DNA of 64,000 nt from Pedobacter sp. Leaf194. GTDB taxonomy: Bacteria; Bacteroidota; Bacteroidia; Sphingobacteriales; Sphingobacteriaceae. The stretch spans positions 496,416 through 560,415 of the forward strand of contig NZ_LMPU01000009.1 in NCBI RefSeq assembly GCF_001423945.1, given 5' to 3'. The notes beneath the pieces were generated by a model, which worked only from the letters and a program-made list of their open reading frames with translations, did no database searches and had not been told where the DNA came from. Shown piece after piece: positions 10,469 to 19,556 of this stretch (within the stretch, counting starts at the first letter, position 1; each line of letters begins with the position of its first letter). Both the position numbers and the translations under genes were made by a program.

Positions 10469-10489
10469 TTAGTGTATTTTTTACACTAA
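10469..10489. promoter_or_regulatory. operator of the Nudix/NrtR-like regulator (site 3, perfect palindrome)
   Basis: TTAGTGTA-TTTTT-TACACTAA has perfect 8-bp arms with a 5-bp spacer and is the best of the three sites. Its centre is 23 bp before the -7 box TATATTTG (10502-10509), so it would cover the -33 region of that promoter. The only transcription unit downstream is the short one at 10516-10668. Confidence 0.75.
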
Positions 10490-10501
10490 GAAAAATTTTA
10501 C

Positions 10502-10509
10502 TATATTTG
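10502..10509 (+). promoter_or_regulatory. -7 promoter box of the short transcript
   Basis: TATATTTG matches the Bacteroidota consensus TAnnTTTG exactly and sits 13 bp after operator site 3. The predicted transcription start is about 10515. Confidence 0.6.
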
Positions 10510-10527
10510 TAGAGTAATAAACGGAAG

Positions 10528-10593
10528 ATGTTTATTCATATAGAAAAGATAAATCATTCTCTTGGCAAAATTAATTTTGATAAAGAGAATTAA
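10528..10593 (+). CDS. possible 21-residue small protein in the short transcript
   Basis: ATG 10528 to TAA 10593 encodes a 21-residue peptide starting MFIHIEKINHSLG. It starts about 13 nt after the predicted transcript start and is preceded by the purine-rich ACGGAAG. It has no hydrophobic segment. A frame this short could arise by chance; conservation in relatives would be needed to call it a gene. Confidence 0.25.
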   Translation: MFIHIEKINHSLGKINFDKEN

Positions 10594-10635
10594 AGACAAA
10601 GCCTGGCTCATAACAGGTTTATATTTGGTTAGAAA

Positions 10636-10668
10636 AAAAGGAGACGCTTGGATAAGGTCTCCTTTTCT
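10636..10668 (+). terminator. intrinsic terminator of the short transcript
   Basis: AAAAGGAGAC (10636-10645) pairs with GTCTCCTTTT (10657-10666), giving a 10-bp stem and 11-nt loop ending in a T-rich run. Confidence 0.75.
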
Positions 10669-10754
10669 TATTTTATAGCTTTTACTATTTTAACAGCCAA
10701 TACCCAAAATAATTCAATTTAGAATAAAGCTTAAGCATATATTATTGAAACAAC

Positions 10755-11624
10755 CTAATTGGTCGCTGAGGCATTGTGGGACGTAATTGCTTCGCCAATT
10801 ACCTCGACAAACCTACTATCTAATTCATCCATGGTTGCCCACTGAACACCTCTCTCTCCTGATTCGGCGTAAATTACCCCAACTTTTTCACCGTGTTCCA
10901 GAATCCTGTAAGTACCATTGTCTTGCGGCTCAATACTAAAAATTCTTCCATCAGCAGTAACTTCAAAAGCACTACCGGTTTCCGTTCCACCTGCTTGTTC
11001 GTGTAATTGATGGGCTACATTATCATTAGCATGCGAGCTGGTAATGTTTGTGTGCGAGTTATCGATAAGGTCATGAATTGTCGCTCTTTCTTCCTCACGG
11101 TCTGCAGGCGCTATTGTAGGTTCGGTTTCAGCTGAATTATGGGAAAATTCCTGAAAAATAATGTTTCCCCTATCAAAATGATGATGCTGATAAAAGTCTG
11201 GATGCTCAAGTTCTACGATTTCTTCTTCTATCCTTAACGCAGCGGGGCTGCCAATAGCAGATCTTATTTGCATTTCAGTGTCCCTTGTTACCTCGCCAAT
11301 AATATACCTCGGCATTAACTGATATTGCTCAATGCTCATCACAGGTATTACAACGGCTTTTCTGTCGTCGGCAAGATTCGCATAACCTATAGGTATTAAA
11401 ATAGCCTTTTCATCCGGGCCAGCAATCGACTCATCTAAATCAACGATAATGTAACGTATCGCATTTTGCGAAGGATCAAACAAGAGATCCCTTACCTTAC
11501 CAACAGTACTATCGCTTTCATCAAGAACTGGCCAGGAAGTAATATTGGCCTGGCCGTCACTAATTTTGTAATCGGTATTTGACAACTCTTCCAGGTTGAC
11601 ATATTCAATTTTTCCTTCGTTCAT
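10755..11624 (-). CDS. PRC-barrel domain-containing protein
   Basis: The 289-residue soluble protein has a PRC-barrel at about residues 25-105 (WPVLDESDSTVGKVRDLLFD, then YIIVDLDE), followed by an acidic/histidine-containing linker (EEEIVELEHPDFYQHHHFDRG) and a C-terminal segment containing GRIFSIEPQDNGTY. PRC-barrels are small beta-barrels in RNA-processing, photosynthetic and stress-related proteins; in soil bacteria such proteins often sit near stress or signalling genes, as here. The start is ATG 11624; an in-frame TTG three codons earlier is less likely. The exact role is unknown. Confidence 0.75.
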   Translation of the reverse strand: MNEGKIEYVNLEELSNTDYKISDGQANITSWPVLDESDSTVGKVRDLLFDPSQNAIRYIIVDLDESIAGPDEKAILIPIGYANLADDRKAVVIPVMSIEQYQLMPRYIIGEVTRDTEMQIRSAIGSPAALRIEEEIVELEHPDFYQHHHFDRGNIIFQEFSHNSAETEPTIAPADREEERATIHDLIDNSHTNITSSHANDNVAHQLHEQAGGTETGSAFEVTADGRIFSIEPQDNGTYRILEHGEKVGVIYAESGERGVQWATMDELDSRFVEVIGEAITSHNASATN

Positions 11625-11853
11625 ATCTTTCAAATTTTAAAACTGTTATTCAGTCAATAATTTAACACCATCAATTCTAAATGGTTTGAAGTTTAAAAAA
11701 GAGAAAGATTGGGCGTCTGTAATAACTTAAATAATAGACGGATACAAAAGACACCGCGGAACGGCATGAAATGGCGACTGCCCTTAGTAAGAGATTGATA
11801 GATATAAACCAGAAAATTTAATTGTTGGGAACAGTTTGGTGAAGAATAATAAT

Positions 11854-12213
11854 TTAAGCCAATTTCGAGGCAACAAGCGCCGTAAGTTCTGCCACGTTAA
11901 ATGGTTTCGCCATATAACCATCGGGCTTACACTTCAATTGGAGAAATGTGTTAATGCCATGTGTTGATGATATCATGATGATTGGAATTTTTTTTATCAT
12001 ATCATCATCCTTAATTTCACGGCAAATGTCTCTTCCATCAAAATCCCCAAGCATAATATCTAACAAAATTATATCAGGCTGATGAAGATATACTTTTTGA
12101 ATAATTGCATGGCCGCTATCGGCAACAACTACATCGTAATCTTCGAGCTCAAATATCAGTTGCAGGGCCTCTAATATTTCCGGACTATCGTCAACTATCA
12201 TTATTTTAAACAT
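11854..12213 (-). CDS. single-domain response regulator (CheY-like)
   Basis: The 119-residue receiver has no output domain. It shows the acidic pair D8/D9 (VDDS), the phospho-acceptor D52 in ILLDIMLGD, the switch Ser in MISSTHG (about S82/83) and the conserved K103 in MAKPF. It probably relays phosphate or acts by protein contact rather than by DNA binding. It is divergent from a GAF histidine kinase 125 bp away, its most likely partner. Confidence 0.9.
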   Translation of the reverse strand: MFKIMIVDDSPEILEALQLIFELEDYDVVVADSGHAIIQKVYLHQPDIILLDIMLGDFDGRDICREIKDDDMIKKIPIIMISSTHGINTFLQLKCKPDGYMAKPFNVAELTALVASKLA

Positions 12214-12338
12214 TTTCCGGAACCTGGCTTTAGCAATAAGAATTTATACATCTATATAAGTATAAATACGTCCTTTTGTTTTAAATTTCTGAAACAGAAG
12301 CACAACTTTTCTGTTAATATGCAATTATAAGTTCGAAT

Positions 12339-13562
12339 ATGACCTCAGATAACGTCCCACTTAATCTAATACCACACAACGATTCAGAGCGACTGGAGAA
12401 ATTGTTGAGGTATGACATACTTTATTCACCCGCCGAAAAGGCATTCGATACCATAGCGCTCCTGGCTAAAGAAGTATTCGATACTTCGAGTGCATTTGTA
12501 AACTTTGTAGATGAGGAACAGGTTTTTTTTAAAGCAAATATTAGCGCTATCGAAACAAATAAGATTAAAAGACAGGACAGCCTTTGCTCAATTACAATAT
12601 TAAATAAAGCAATCACCGTTTTTACCGACACGCATAGCTACCCTGCCCTACTTGCCAGTCCGTATGTATCAGCCAGGAATGGGATTAGATTTTATGCGGG
12701 TGCACCCATTGTAACGCATGAAGGGTACCAAATTGGAACCGTTTGCGTAATTGACGAAAAACCGAGATCGACAGTTTCAGAAAAACAGCTTAACATGTTG
12801 AAAATGCTTGCCGACTTGACACTCGAAAAACTCGAATCGCGGCTTGCGCACAGGACAAATGTGAATGCGTACGACGACAGGATGCACCGCTTAGTGCATG
12901 ATCTTAAAAATCCGATAACTTCAATTCTGGCCTATTCGCAAATTCTAGCCTCACGTTCTTTACCATTTGAAACTCAATCTGCGCTGGGGAGTAAAATTGA
13001 GAGGTCATCAAGAGCTATTGAGCAAAGTTTAAATAATATTTTAGAGGAAGCTAGCAACGATAATGGTGTAATCGATTTAAAACTTGAAATAATTACCTTC
13101 GAGGAGTTAGCAAAGTTCATTAAATCGACTTTTGAAAGTGCCTTGGCAAACAAATCTCAAACACTAGAAATTAATTGCGATGCCAAGGAAACTTTTAAAA
13201 TTGATAGGCGGAGAATTGAAGATGCGTTGACCAACCTGATGAGCAATGCCATTAAGTATTCGCACGTCGGCTCTGTAATTTACATTAATTGCTTTCCGTC
13301 CGGAGCAGACATTGTTATAGAATTCAAAGATAATGGCGTAGGTTTATCCGAAGAAGATTTGAGTAAACTGTTTATAAAATTTGCTAAACTTTCATCTATA
13401 CCAACCGGCAATGAACGCTCTAATGGACTGGGCCTTTCCATCGTAAAAATGTTAGTTGAACTGCATAAAGGCAAAGTTTGGGCTACCAGCGAAGGCAAAA
13501 ATAGAGGTTCTTCCTTTTTTATCTCACTTCCGGCTTTAAAACCAATCGGAATGCTTTCCTAG
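12339..13562 (+). CDS. GAF-domain sensor histidine kinase (soluble)
   Basis: 407 residues: a GAF domain at about 25-165 (YAGAPIVTHEGYQIGTVCVID), then HisKA with the phospho-accepting H187 (LVHDLKNPITS), then HATPase_c with N-box NLMSNAIKYS, G1 DNGVGLS and G2 SNGLGLSIV. There is no transmembrane segment, so it senses a cytoplasmic signal. It is divergent from the single-domain response regulator and followed in the same direction by a second kinase. A TAAGTTCG box ends 3 nt before the ATG, suggesting a very short leader. Confidence 0.9.
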   Translation: MTSDNVPLNLIPHNDSERLEKLLRYDILYSPAEKAFDTIALLAKEVFDTSSAFVNFVDEEQVFFKANISAIETNKIKRQDSLCSITILNKAITVFTDTHSYPALLASPYVSARNGIRFYAGAPIVTHEGYQIGTVCVIDEKPRSTVSEKQLNMLKMLADLTLEKLESRLAHRTNVNAYDDRMHRLVHDLKNPITSILAYSQILASRSLPFETQSALGSKIERSSRAIEQSLNNILEEASNDNGVIDLKLEIITFEELAKFIKSTFESALANKSQTLEINCDAKETFKIDRRRIEDALTNLMSNAIKYSHVGSVIYINCFPSGADIVIEFKDNGVGLSEEDLSKLFIKFAKLSSIPTGNERSNGLGLSIVKMLVELHKGKVWATSEGKNRGSSFFISLPALKPIGMLS

Positions 13563-13700
13563 CCTTCTTATCCATAGTTTAAAGATTTTTTTTGAACAAT
13601 ATTTCACTGAAACTTGTTACTGTTTAAATAGTGTGGTTATATCTTAAAAACCAACTTCAGTCAATTCCTGACGATACCTGTTTTGGCATTTATCGACTGA

Positions 13701-14777
13701 ATGGCAATAAACTCTATTAATCATATGGTTAGAATTCATCAAAACTCATCTCCTTTTTTTGAACTAGAAAACATCAATTTCAGTTTTGATATAAATACCG
13801 GAGCGCTATTGCATATTGATGAAACGCTATCTCATTTGCTTGAGGAGACAGGCAATTCCGACACTGGTAAACTCATTAATCTAGTTCATCAGGAAGATGT
13901 TGACATAGCAAAACAAGCTTACGCTCGCTTAAAGGAGGGGAAATCAATTGGCATCGTTAAATTCAGAATACTAAAAAACGCAAAGGAAGAGTGGATTTCG
14001 GTTATACCTTTCCTTTATCGAAGTGAAACTGACTTAATATTATTTGCGAGCATTTGCATCATCACCGATGAGGTAGAAAACTACCAAACGGCTATGAAAT
14101 TTGCCAATAAAAAGAATTCTATTTTACAAATGCTATCGCATGATTTACGGGGACCGCTGGAGATTGCAAAATCTATGGCTTTTGCGCTTGGCCAGGATGC
14201 GCTGGAACCAAAAAGTCTCAAAAAGACCAAAGCAATTTCTGACATCCTATCGCAAACCATCGCCTTGATTGAAAATCTTGTTGGTGAAGAATTTTTAGAA
14301 ACTGTAGACACCCCGCTTGTAAAACGCAGGGTAAATTTAGTGGAAAAAATTGCGCAGTATATTGAACAATGCAAGCAGTTTCAAGACCTAAATGAACGGT
14401 CGTTTACGCTACATGTTCAGCAGGAAGAAATTTGGGCAAATATAGACGAGGCGAAATTTATGCAGATAGTAAATAACCTGATTACCAATGCATTAAAATT
14501 TACACATGCAAACGGCAAAATTTCTATTCATATTGATGAAACCGAGCAAGAAATTATTTTAACATTTAACGATGACGGAATTGGAATTCCGGAAGCAATG
14601 TTACCTAATATCTTCGACCGGTATACCGTGGCAAAACGACCAGGACTTAACGGTGAACCAACAACCGGATTAGGACTTTTTATAGTGAGGGAAATTGTTG
14701 GTTGGCATCAAGGTACTATCTACTGCGAAAGCAAAGAAAATCTTGGTACAACATTCACCATAACCTTATCGAAATAG
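13701..14777 (+). CDS. PAS-like sensor histidine kinase (soluble)
   Basis: 358 residues with a PAS-like N-terminal half (about 20-125, ending in FASICIITDEVE), HisKA with H147 in MLSHDLRGPLE, and HATPase_c with N-box NLITNALKFT, G1 NDDGIGIP and G2 TTGLGLFIV. No membrane segments are visible. It lies 138 bp after the GAF kinase and converges with the next kinase. No response regulator is adjacent apart from the single-domain one at 11854. Confidence 0.88.
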   Translation: MAINSINHMVRIHQNSSPFFELENINFSFDINTGALLHIDETLSHLLEETGNSDTGKLINLVHQEDVDIAKQAYARLKEGKSIGIVKFRILKNAKEEWISVIPFLYRSETDLILFASICIITDEVENYQTAMKFANKKNSILQMLSHDLRGPLEIAKSMAFALGQDALEPKSLKKTKAISDILSQTIALIENLVGEEFLETVDTPLVKRRVNLVEKIAQYIEQCKQFQDLNERSFTLHVQQEEIWANIDEAKFMQIVNNLITNALKFTHANGKISIHIDETEQEIILTFNDDGIGIPEAMLPNIFDRYTVAKRPGLNGEPTTGLGLFIVREIVGWHQGTIYCESKENLGTTFTITLSK

Positions 14778-14816
14778 TTTTAAGCACAAGTGAAGGAAAA
14801 TTAACGAAAGCAACCA

Positions 14817-16247
14817 CTAACCATGCATTAATTTAAATCGCGTACTCATCGGCAGCACAATAGATACTTCACTCCCGGTGACGTTGGAATTAAAAGTAAA
14901 CTTACCGTTGAGCAGGGCCACCATGTTCTTGATAAAACTCAAATCAATACCGTCTGAAAATCCATTTTGATAAATGATCCCCGTTCCATCATGGGTTAGC
15001 GACAGGATTAAAAGGCCGGAATTCTCTTTTAATGATAAGGCGGCGTGAGTTGCCTGGCTCTCCCGAGCAATATTTAGTGCAAGTTCCTGACAGGTTCTGC
15101 ATAGAAAAATCGATAAATATGGATCTAACACCGTTGCATTTGCCGCAATCTGGAAAGACCAGTTTATTGCGCTGTTTTCTCTCGTACAAATATCTTTTAA
15201 GGCAACTTCCAGACCAAAATCCTGAAGGAGTTGGGGCGTAAGCTCACGTGAAAGGGCTCTGCTATCTTTAATTGCATTATTTAGCAACTCATCAAGGTAT
15301 TTCTTCCTTTCTTCGAACTTTACAGTTGATTCGATTGCCAAAGACTGGGTAAGTTGAATCAGCGCCAGCTTAACCGCATAAAGCAGCTGGCCAATACCAT
15401 TGTGAAAGCGCTCTGCAATCACATACCGCTCGTGCTCCTGGGTATTTAAAATTGCTTTCAGGATTTCGGATTTCTGACCATCTTCGAGCTCCTCAACTGC
15501 CTGCTGGGCTTCAAGAAGTGAGGTAATATCCACATTGACACCAATCATGGTGGCAGAGCCATCAGCTTTAACCGCACTCGCCTTGATGTGCATTGTTTTA
15601 TTAACGCCGTTAATGTTGAAGTTAAGCACTTCATCAAAAGGCGTGGCTACCAGCCGAATGAGCGAGGCAATGGAAGTGGCTTTTTCAAAACTGTCAGCTC
15701 CGGCAAATTCCGCATAAATTTCCGGCTTGATAACCGATCCCTTTTCTAATTGGAAAAGACTGTACATCCCATCCGACCAGCTAAAGGTAGAAGTCTCTGC
15801 ATCGAACGACCAGCTGCCGGCTTTAGCGACCCGCTCGGCCTGTTGTAGTAACATTAGGTTGGTACGTAGTGCAAGTTCATCCGCTTTTCGCTTGGTAATG
15901 TCCCCAGCGGTGCCAAACCAGTGGAGGATATTGCCCTTTTTATCGATAAACGGTACCGCCCTTGAATGGGTCCAGGCAACGCTGCCATCAATACAATTAA
16001 CCTGATGGTCTAAATCGAAAACAGTCTTATTATTTATGGCTTCCGCAATTGCAGTTTTCATCCGTAGTTGTTCGTGCTGGGGAATATATTTGGACAACCA
16101 ATCTTTAGTTGGCTCGGCAGTATCTGACATGAAGTCTTTACCATCAAGCCTTTTCATTTCAGACCAATCCGCACTCATCTCATAGACAATATCGACGCTT
16201 GCCCTGATAAATAGCCTCAACCTATCTTCTATCGAAATTTTTGACAT
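14817..16247 (-). CDS. multi-PAS sensor histidine kinase, HisKA_3/NarX type
   Basis: 476 residues. A first PAS/PAC at about 10-118 ends in the PAC-like WFGTAGDITKRKADE. A second lies at about 125-245. A HisKA_3-like dimerisation helix carries the His in RFHNGIGQLLYAVKLAL, and a degraded HATPase_c retains THDGTGI but lacks the usual last G-box spacing. There is no transmembrane segment. Such kinases normally pair with LuxR-type regulators, but none is nearby. It is convergent with the PAS kinase, 39 bp apart. Confidence 0.85.
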   Translation of the reverse strand: MSKISIEDRLRLFIRASVDIVYEMSADWSEMKRLDGKDFMSDTAEPTKDWLSKYIPQHEQLRMKTAIAEAINNKTVFDLDHQVNCIDGSVAWTHSRAVPFIDKKGNILHWFGTAGDITKRKADELALRTNLMLLQQAERVAKAGSWSFDAETSTFSWSDGMYSLFQLEKGSVIKPEIYAEFAGADSFEKATSIASLIRLVATPFDEVLNFNINGVNKTMHIKASAVKADGSATMIGVNVDITSLLEAQQAVEELEDGQKSEILKAILNTQEHERYVIAERFHNGIGQLLYAVKLALIQLTQSLAIESTVKFEERKKYLDELLNNAIKDSRALSRELTPQLLQDFGLEVALKDICTRENSAINWSFQIAANATVLDPYLSIFLCRTCQELALNIARESQATHAALSLKENSGLLILSLTHDGTGIIYQNGFSDGIDLSFIKNMVALLNGKFTFNSNVTGSEVSIVLPMSTRFKLMHG

Positions 16248-16413
16248 TACCTATCCTATCTATCTTACCTATTTAACTAATAAATTCAGATTTAAAATTT
16301 AAATCACGCTATGTTTGCTTTTATACAATCCATTGCGTAATTAAAAAGTTTGCAAATTAATTTAAATCCAAACGGAAAAATAATTTTTCTGAAGATTGAT
16401 GGTATGCCTTAGC

Positions 16414-16746
16414 TTAGATGAGCCTAGGCTCGATTGCCAGTTCAATGGTCTCCTGAGTGGCAATGCGGTTGAGCCAGGTGTAAATTTTCAATTTTGATTC
16501 ATCGTACTCAGCAACACTTTCCCATGCTTTCAAGAACGTCCTTTCCAAAACCTCAGCAGATTTAGCATCATCATTTAAAGCCCTGTTAATTGCGCCGTAA
16601 ATCAGCGGAGCATAAACTGCATAGAGCGTTTTAAAAACTTGTTTGTCTTTAGCTTTAAGTTTACTTACCGATATCTGATTTGCAGAAAGCCAAACCTTCA
16701 GAGGGTTATTTTCGGGGGTTTGGTTAGTGGTAATTAACATCTGCAT
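16414..16746 (-). CDS. sigma-70 region-2-only protein (truncated ECF-like)
   Basis: About 110 residues resembling region 2 of an ECF sigma factor: FKTLYAVYAPLIYGAINRAL, then ERTFLKAWESVAEYD and YTWLNRIATQETIE. The chain stops at ETIELAIEPRLI, so the linker and DNA-binding region 4 are absent. The frame is open further upstream (ATG 16791), but the extra residues are an unlikely hydrophobic stretch. It could be an ECF remnant, or an anti-sigma decoy or core-binding protein. Neighbouring kinases suggest a signalling context. Activity as a sigma factor is doubtful. Confidence 0.6.
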   Translation of the reverse strand: MQMLITTNQTPENNPLKVWLSANQISVSKLKAKDKQVFKTLYAVYAPLIYGAINRALNDDAKSAEVLERTFLKAWESVAEYDESKLKIYTWLNRIATQETIELAIEPRLI

Positions 16747-16906
16747 ATTAAAATTGTGCGGTAAACAGATTAGCAACAGGGCCAAGCTCATAATGTTTAG
16801 CTATGTTATTGAAAAACAAACAACTCCAGGGAATAATAGCCAAAACACACGGCTAACGCAGCCTATAAAAGCTATTAAACACAGAAGTTTTAAATTTTTT
16901 ATACCA

Positions 16907-16922
16907 TAGATTTGTACATTTG
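16907..16922 (+). promoter_or_regulatory. two adjacent -7 boxes before the Cys-rich protein gene
   Basis: TAGATTTG (16907-16914) is immediately followed by TACATTTG (16915-16922). Both match TAnnTTTG and end 14 and 6 nt before ATG 16929. Either could serve the DUF6660-like and TonB receptor pair. Confidence 0.45.
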
Positions 16923-16928
16923 CCTCAA

Positions 16929-17264
16929 ATGAAGTTTAGCCTCTGTTTTTTTAGTTTACTGGTTCTATTAATGTCATTCGTAAAGTGCGATGACATCAGG
17001 GAAGAAACAGGCTTAAATGAGCAGGCTTCGTCGTTAACTATCAAAAAACACAGCCCTTGCGCTGAAGCAGATAGCTGCTCTCCGCTTTGCGTTTGTAGTT
17101 GTTGCGGGCAAAACTTTGTTTTTCTTTTAAAATCTTCTGGTCCAAACTCTTTTAGATTAGAAAGCGCAGTTCAAAATGAAGCACAATACTTAAACTTTTT
17201 TGTTTCAGGGTTTTCAAATACCATCTGGCAACCGCCAAAAATGAATGTCTACCTCTTCGGATAA
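16929..17264 (+). CDS. small secreted Cys-rich protein (DUF6660-like)
   Basis: 111 residues starting MKFSLCFFSLLVLLMSF, a clear signal peptide, followed by a cysteine cluster CSPLCVCSCCG at about residues 55-65 that looks like a metal-binding site. It resembles the small DUF6660 proteins that precede TonB receptors in Sphingobacteriaceae; that family call is from memory. It lies 43 bp before a TonB receptor in the same direction, so it may bind or present the metal or cofactor the receptor imports. A TTG 9 nt upstream is the alternative start. Confidence 0.6.
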   Translation: MKFSLCFFSLLVLLMSFVKCDDIREETGLNEQASSLTIKKHSPCAEADSCSPLCVCSCCGQNFVFLLKSSGPNSFRLESAVQNEAQYLNFFVSGFSNTIWQPPKMNVYLFG

Positions 17265-17307
17265 TAAAAGTTAATCCAGTATTTTCATTCAATTAAAAAT
17301 AATTTTA

Positions 17308-19494
17308 ATGCAAAAAATATTTTTATTGTTGTGCATATTTTTTTGTGCAACAAGCGCTTACGCACAAAGCGATTTCAAAATTTTAATTAAATCTGCAGTC
17401 CAGAAATCACCTGTAGAGGGTGCAACAGTAAGCATTGCTGCCCATAAAATAACCAGTATATCAAACGAAAGCGGACTTGCCCAACTAAGCAATGTGCCGG
17501 CAGGAAAGCAAACCATAAAAATTAATCATGTCGGGTTTCAGCAAAAACAGGTGCTTGTTAATTTTCCTGCAGACCAGGCTAATCCTTTAGAGATTTTTTT
17601 GGATCCAACGGAGGAAGAACTTGAAGAAGTTATCATTTCGTCGACCAGGACGAGCAGATCCATTCAAAATACCCCAACAAGGGTAGAAACGATTGAATTG
17701 GAAGAAATTGACGAAAAAAGTAACATGCGGCCTGCTAATGTTTCCATGATTTTGCATGAGAGCACCGGCATTTCGGTTCAACAAACCTCTGCTACCAGCG
17801 GCAATGCGAGTATTAGAATACAAGGTTTGGATGGGCGTTACACCCAGCTCTTAAAAGACGGCTATGCAAGCTTTGGTAATTTCGCTAATGGATTAAGCAT
17901 TCTAGAGATTCCACCATTAGATTTGGCTCAGGTAGAGATTATTAAAGGCCCTGCATCTACACTTTACGGAGCAGGCGCAATCGCCGGTGTTGTAAATTTT
18001 ATTTCCAGAACCCCAAGAACGCAAGGCGATTACAATTTTATTGTAAATCAATCTAACGTAGGCCAAACAAATATTGGAGGTTTTGCAATGAAACGCAACG
18101 AAAAAATTGGCTACAGTTTACTCGCCTTAACTAACTTTCAAAAGCCTTATGACGTAGATAAAGATGACTTTACAGAATTGGCAAAATCAAGGGATTTCAC
18201 CATTCACCCAAAAATATTTATTTATCCGGATGAGAAGACAACGCTCGTTATTGGAAACGCATTTACACAAAGCCAAAGAACTGGTGGCGACATTTTTCTG
18301 ATTAAAGACGGCGCTGATGTAAACCACACTTACTTCGAGACCAACAAAACCACAAGAAACACCTCAACGGTTGATTTAAGTTTAAAATCGGGTGAGCGGG
18401 ATTTGTTTCGTATTAAATCGAGCTTTAATTATTTTAAGAGGAGTATCGATGTGCCGAACTATAGTTTCAAGGGCACAAATTACAACGTTTACACAGATAT
18501 TAGTTACCTGAAAACTTTGAAAAAACAAAGTTTGATATTCGGAGCCAATCTTGTTTATGATAATTTCAGGGAGGATGATGTTAATAAAGAATCCAGAGAT
18601 TTTAACACAAAAACCGCCGGCATTTACTTTCAACAAACCTGGGATGCTTCAGAAAAGCTGAAGCTGGAAAGTGGTATCAGAGCAGATTTAACACATTATT
18701 ACAATCGTTTGTACAACAAAACAGATTTTTTCGTTCTTCCACGAGTTTCTGCTTTGTATAAATTTAACGATAACTGGAGTTCGAGAATTGGTGGCGGATT
18801 AGGTTACAAAACACCAACGCTTTTTACTGAACAAACTGAAACTTTTCAGTATCAGCGACTATTGCCATTAAACAATGTTTCCTCTGAAAAGAGTTATGGC
18901 GGTACGGCAGATGTTAACTATAGAACGAGTATTGGCGACGACTGGCTAATAAGCCTGAATCAAATGTTTTTCTATACGAGAATCAGCAATTCAACCATAC
19001 TTTTACAGGATGCAGAAGCCCGTTTCTACTTTGCAAACACCACTTCGCCGGTGAACAGCCTCGGCATGGAGAGCAATGCAAAAATTATATTTAAGGAATA
19101 TTTTAAGTTATTCGCGGGTTATACATACACCAATGCTAAAGCAAAATACCTGCCGGTTATAGAAGATATTCGCCTCCTACCCAAAAACCGGTTAAACCTG
19201 GCGCTTTTGTATGAGAAAGAGCGAATCTTCAAATTTGGCCTTGAGGGCTATTTCACCGACAGGCAATATCTCTACAACAATTTCCAAACGCCTTCTTACT
19301 GGGAATTTGGGTTTATGGCAGAAAAGGTTTTTGGCAAAATATCGATTTTTATAAATGCTGAAAACTTTACAGATACCAGGCAAAGTAAATACAAAAGTGT
19401 TGTTAATGGCGAACATACGAATCCCACTTTCGATGATATTTGGACACACACGGAAGGCAGAACTTTTAACGGAGGTATAAAACTGAAATTGTAA
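17308..19494 (+). CDS. TonB-dependent outer-membrane receptor
   Basis: 728 residues: signal peptide (MQKIFLLLCIFFCATSAYAQ), a carboxypeptidase-like regulatory domain (about 22-105, DFKILIKSAVQKSPVEGATV), a plug from about 110 (IRIQGLDGRYTQLLKDGYAS and VEIIKGPASTLYGAGAIAG), then a beta-barrel ending in an aromatic-rich region. It is too short for SusC and has no SusD partner, so it resembles siderophore, metal or cobalamin receptors. The Cys-rich secreted protein 43 bp upstream favours a metal substrate. The ligand is unknown. Confidence 0.88.
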   Translation: MQKIFLLLCIFFCATSAYAQSDFKILIKSAVQKSPVEGATVSIAAHKITSISNESGLAQLSNVPAGKQTIKINHVGFQQKQVLVNFPADQANPLEIFLDPTEEELEEVIISSTRTSRSIQNTPTRVETIELEEIDEKSNMRPANVSMILHESTGISVQQTSATSGNASIRIQGLDGRYTQLLKDGYASFGNFANGLSILEIPPLDLAQVEIIKGPASTLYGAGAIAGVVNFISRTPRTQGDYNFIVNQSNVGQTNIGGFAMKRNEKIGYSLLALTNFQKPYDVDKDDFTELAKSRDFTIHPKIFIYPDEKTTLVIGNAFTQSQRTGGDIFLIKDGADVNHTYFETNKTTRNTSTVDLSLKSGERDLFRIKSSFNYFKRSIDVPNYSFKGTNYNVYTDISYLKTLKKQSLIFGANLVYDNFREDDVNKESRDFNTKTAGIYFQQTWDASEKLKLESGIRADLTHYYNRLYNKTDFFVLPRVSALYKFNDNWSSRIGGGLGYKTPTLFTEQTETFQYQRLLPLNNVSSEKSYGGTADVNYRTSIGDDWLISLNQMFFYTRISNSTILLQDAEARFYFANTTSPVNSLGMESNAKIIFKEYFKLFAGYTYTNAKAKYLPVIEDIRLLPKNRLNLALLYEKERIFKFGLEGYFTDRQYLYNNFQTPSYWEFGFMAEKVFGKISIFINAENFTDTRQSKYKSVVNGEHTNPTFDDIWTHTEGRTFNGGIKLKL

Positions 19495-19556
19495 AAACCG
19501 AAAACCTAATTCCATTTTATCCTGTTATAAATGAAGTTTACCTAAATCACTTAGCT

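Larger units (their letters stand above)
10516..10668 (+). ncRNA. predicted short operator-controlled RNA (about 150 nt)
   Basis: Bounded by an exact -7 box (10502-10509) and an intrinsic terminator (10636-10668), with a perfect Nudix-type operator upstream. It contains no gene of normal size; the only frame with an ATG is the 21-codon one at 10528. It could be a regulatory RNA of the glycolytic regulon or the mRNA of a tiny protein. The boundaries are inferred from the promoter and terminator. It is not an obvious leader of a downstream gene, because the next gene (10755-11624) is on the other strand. Confidence 0.5.
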
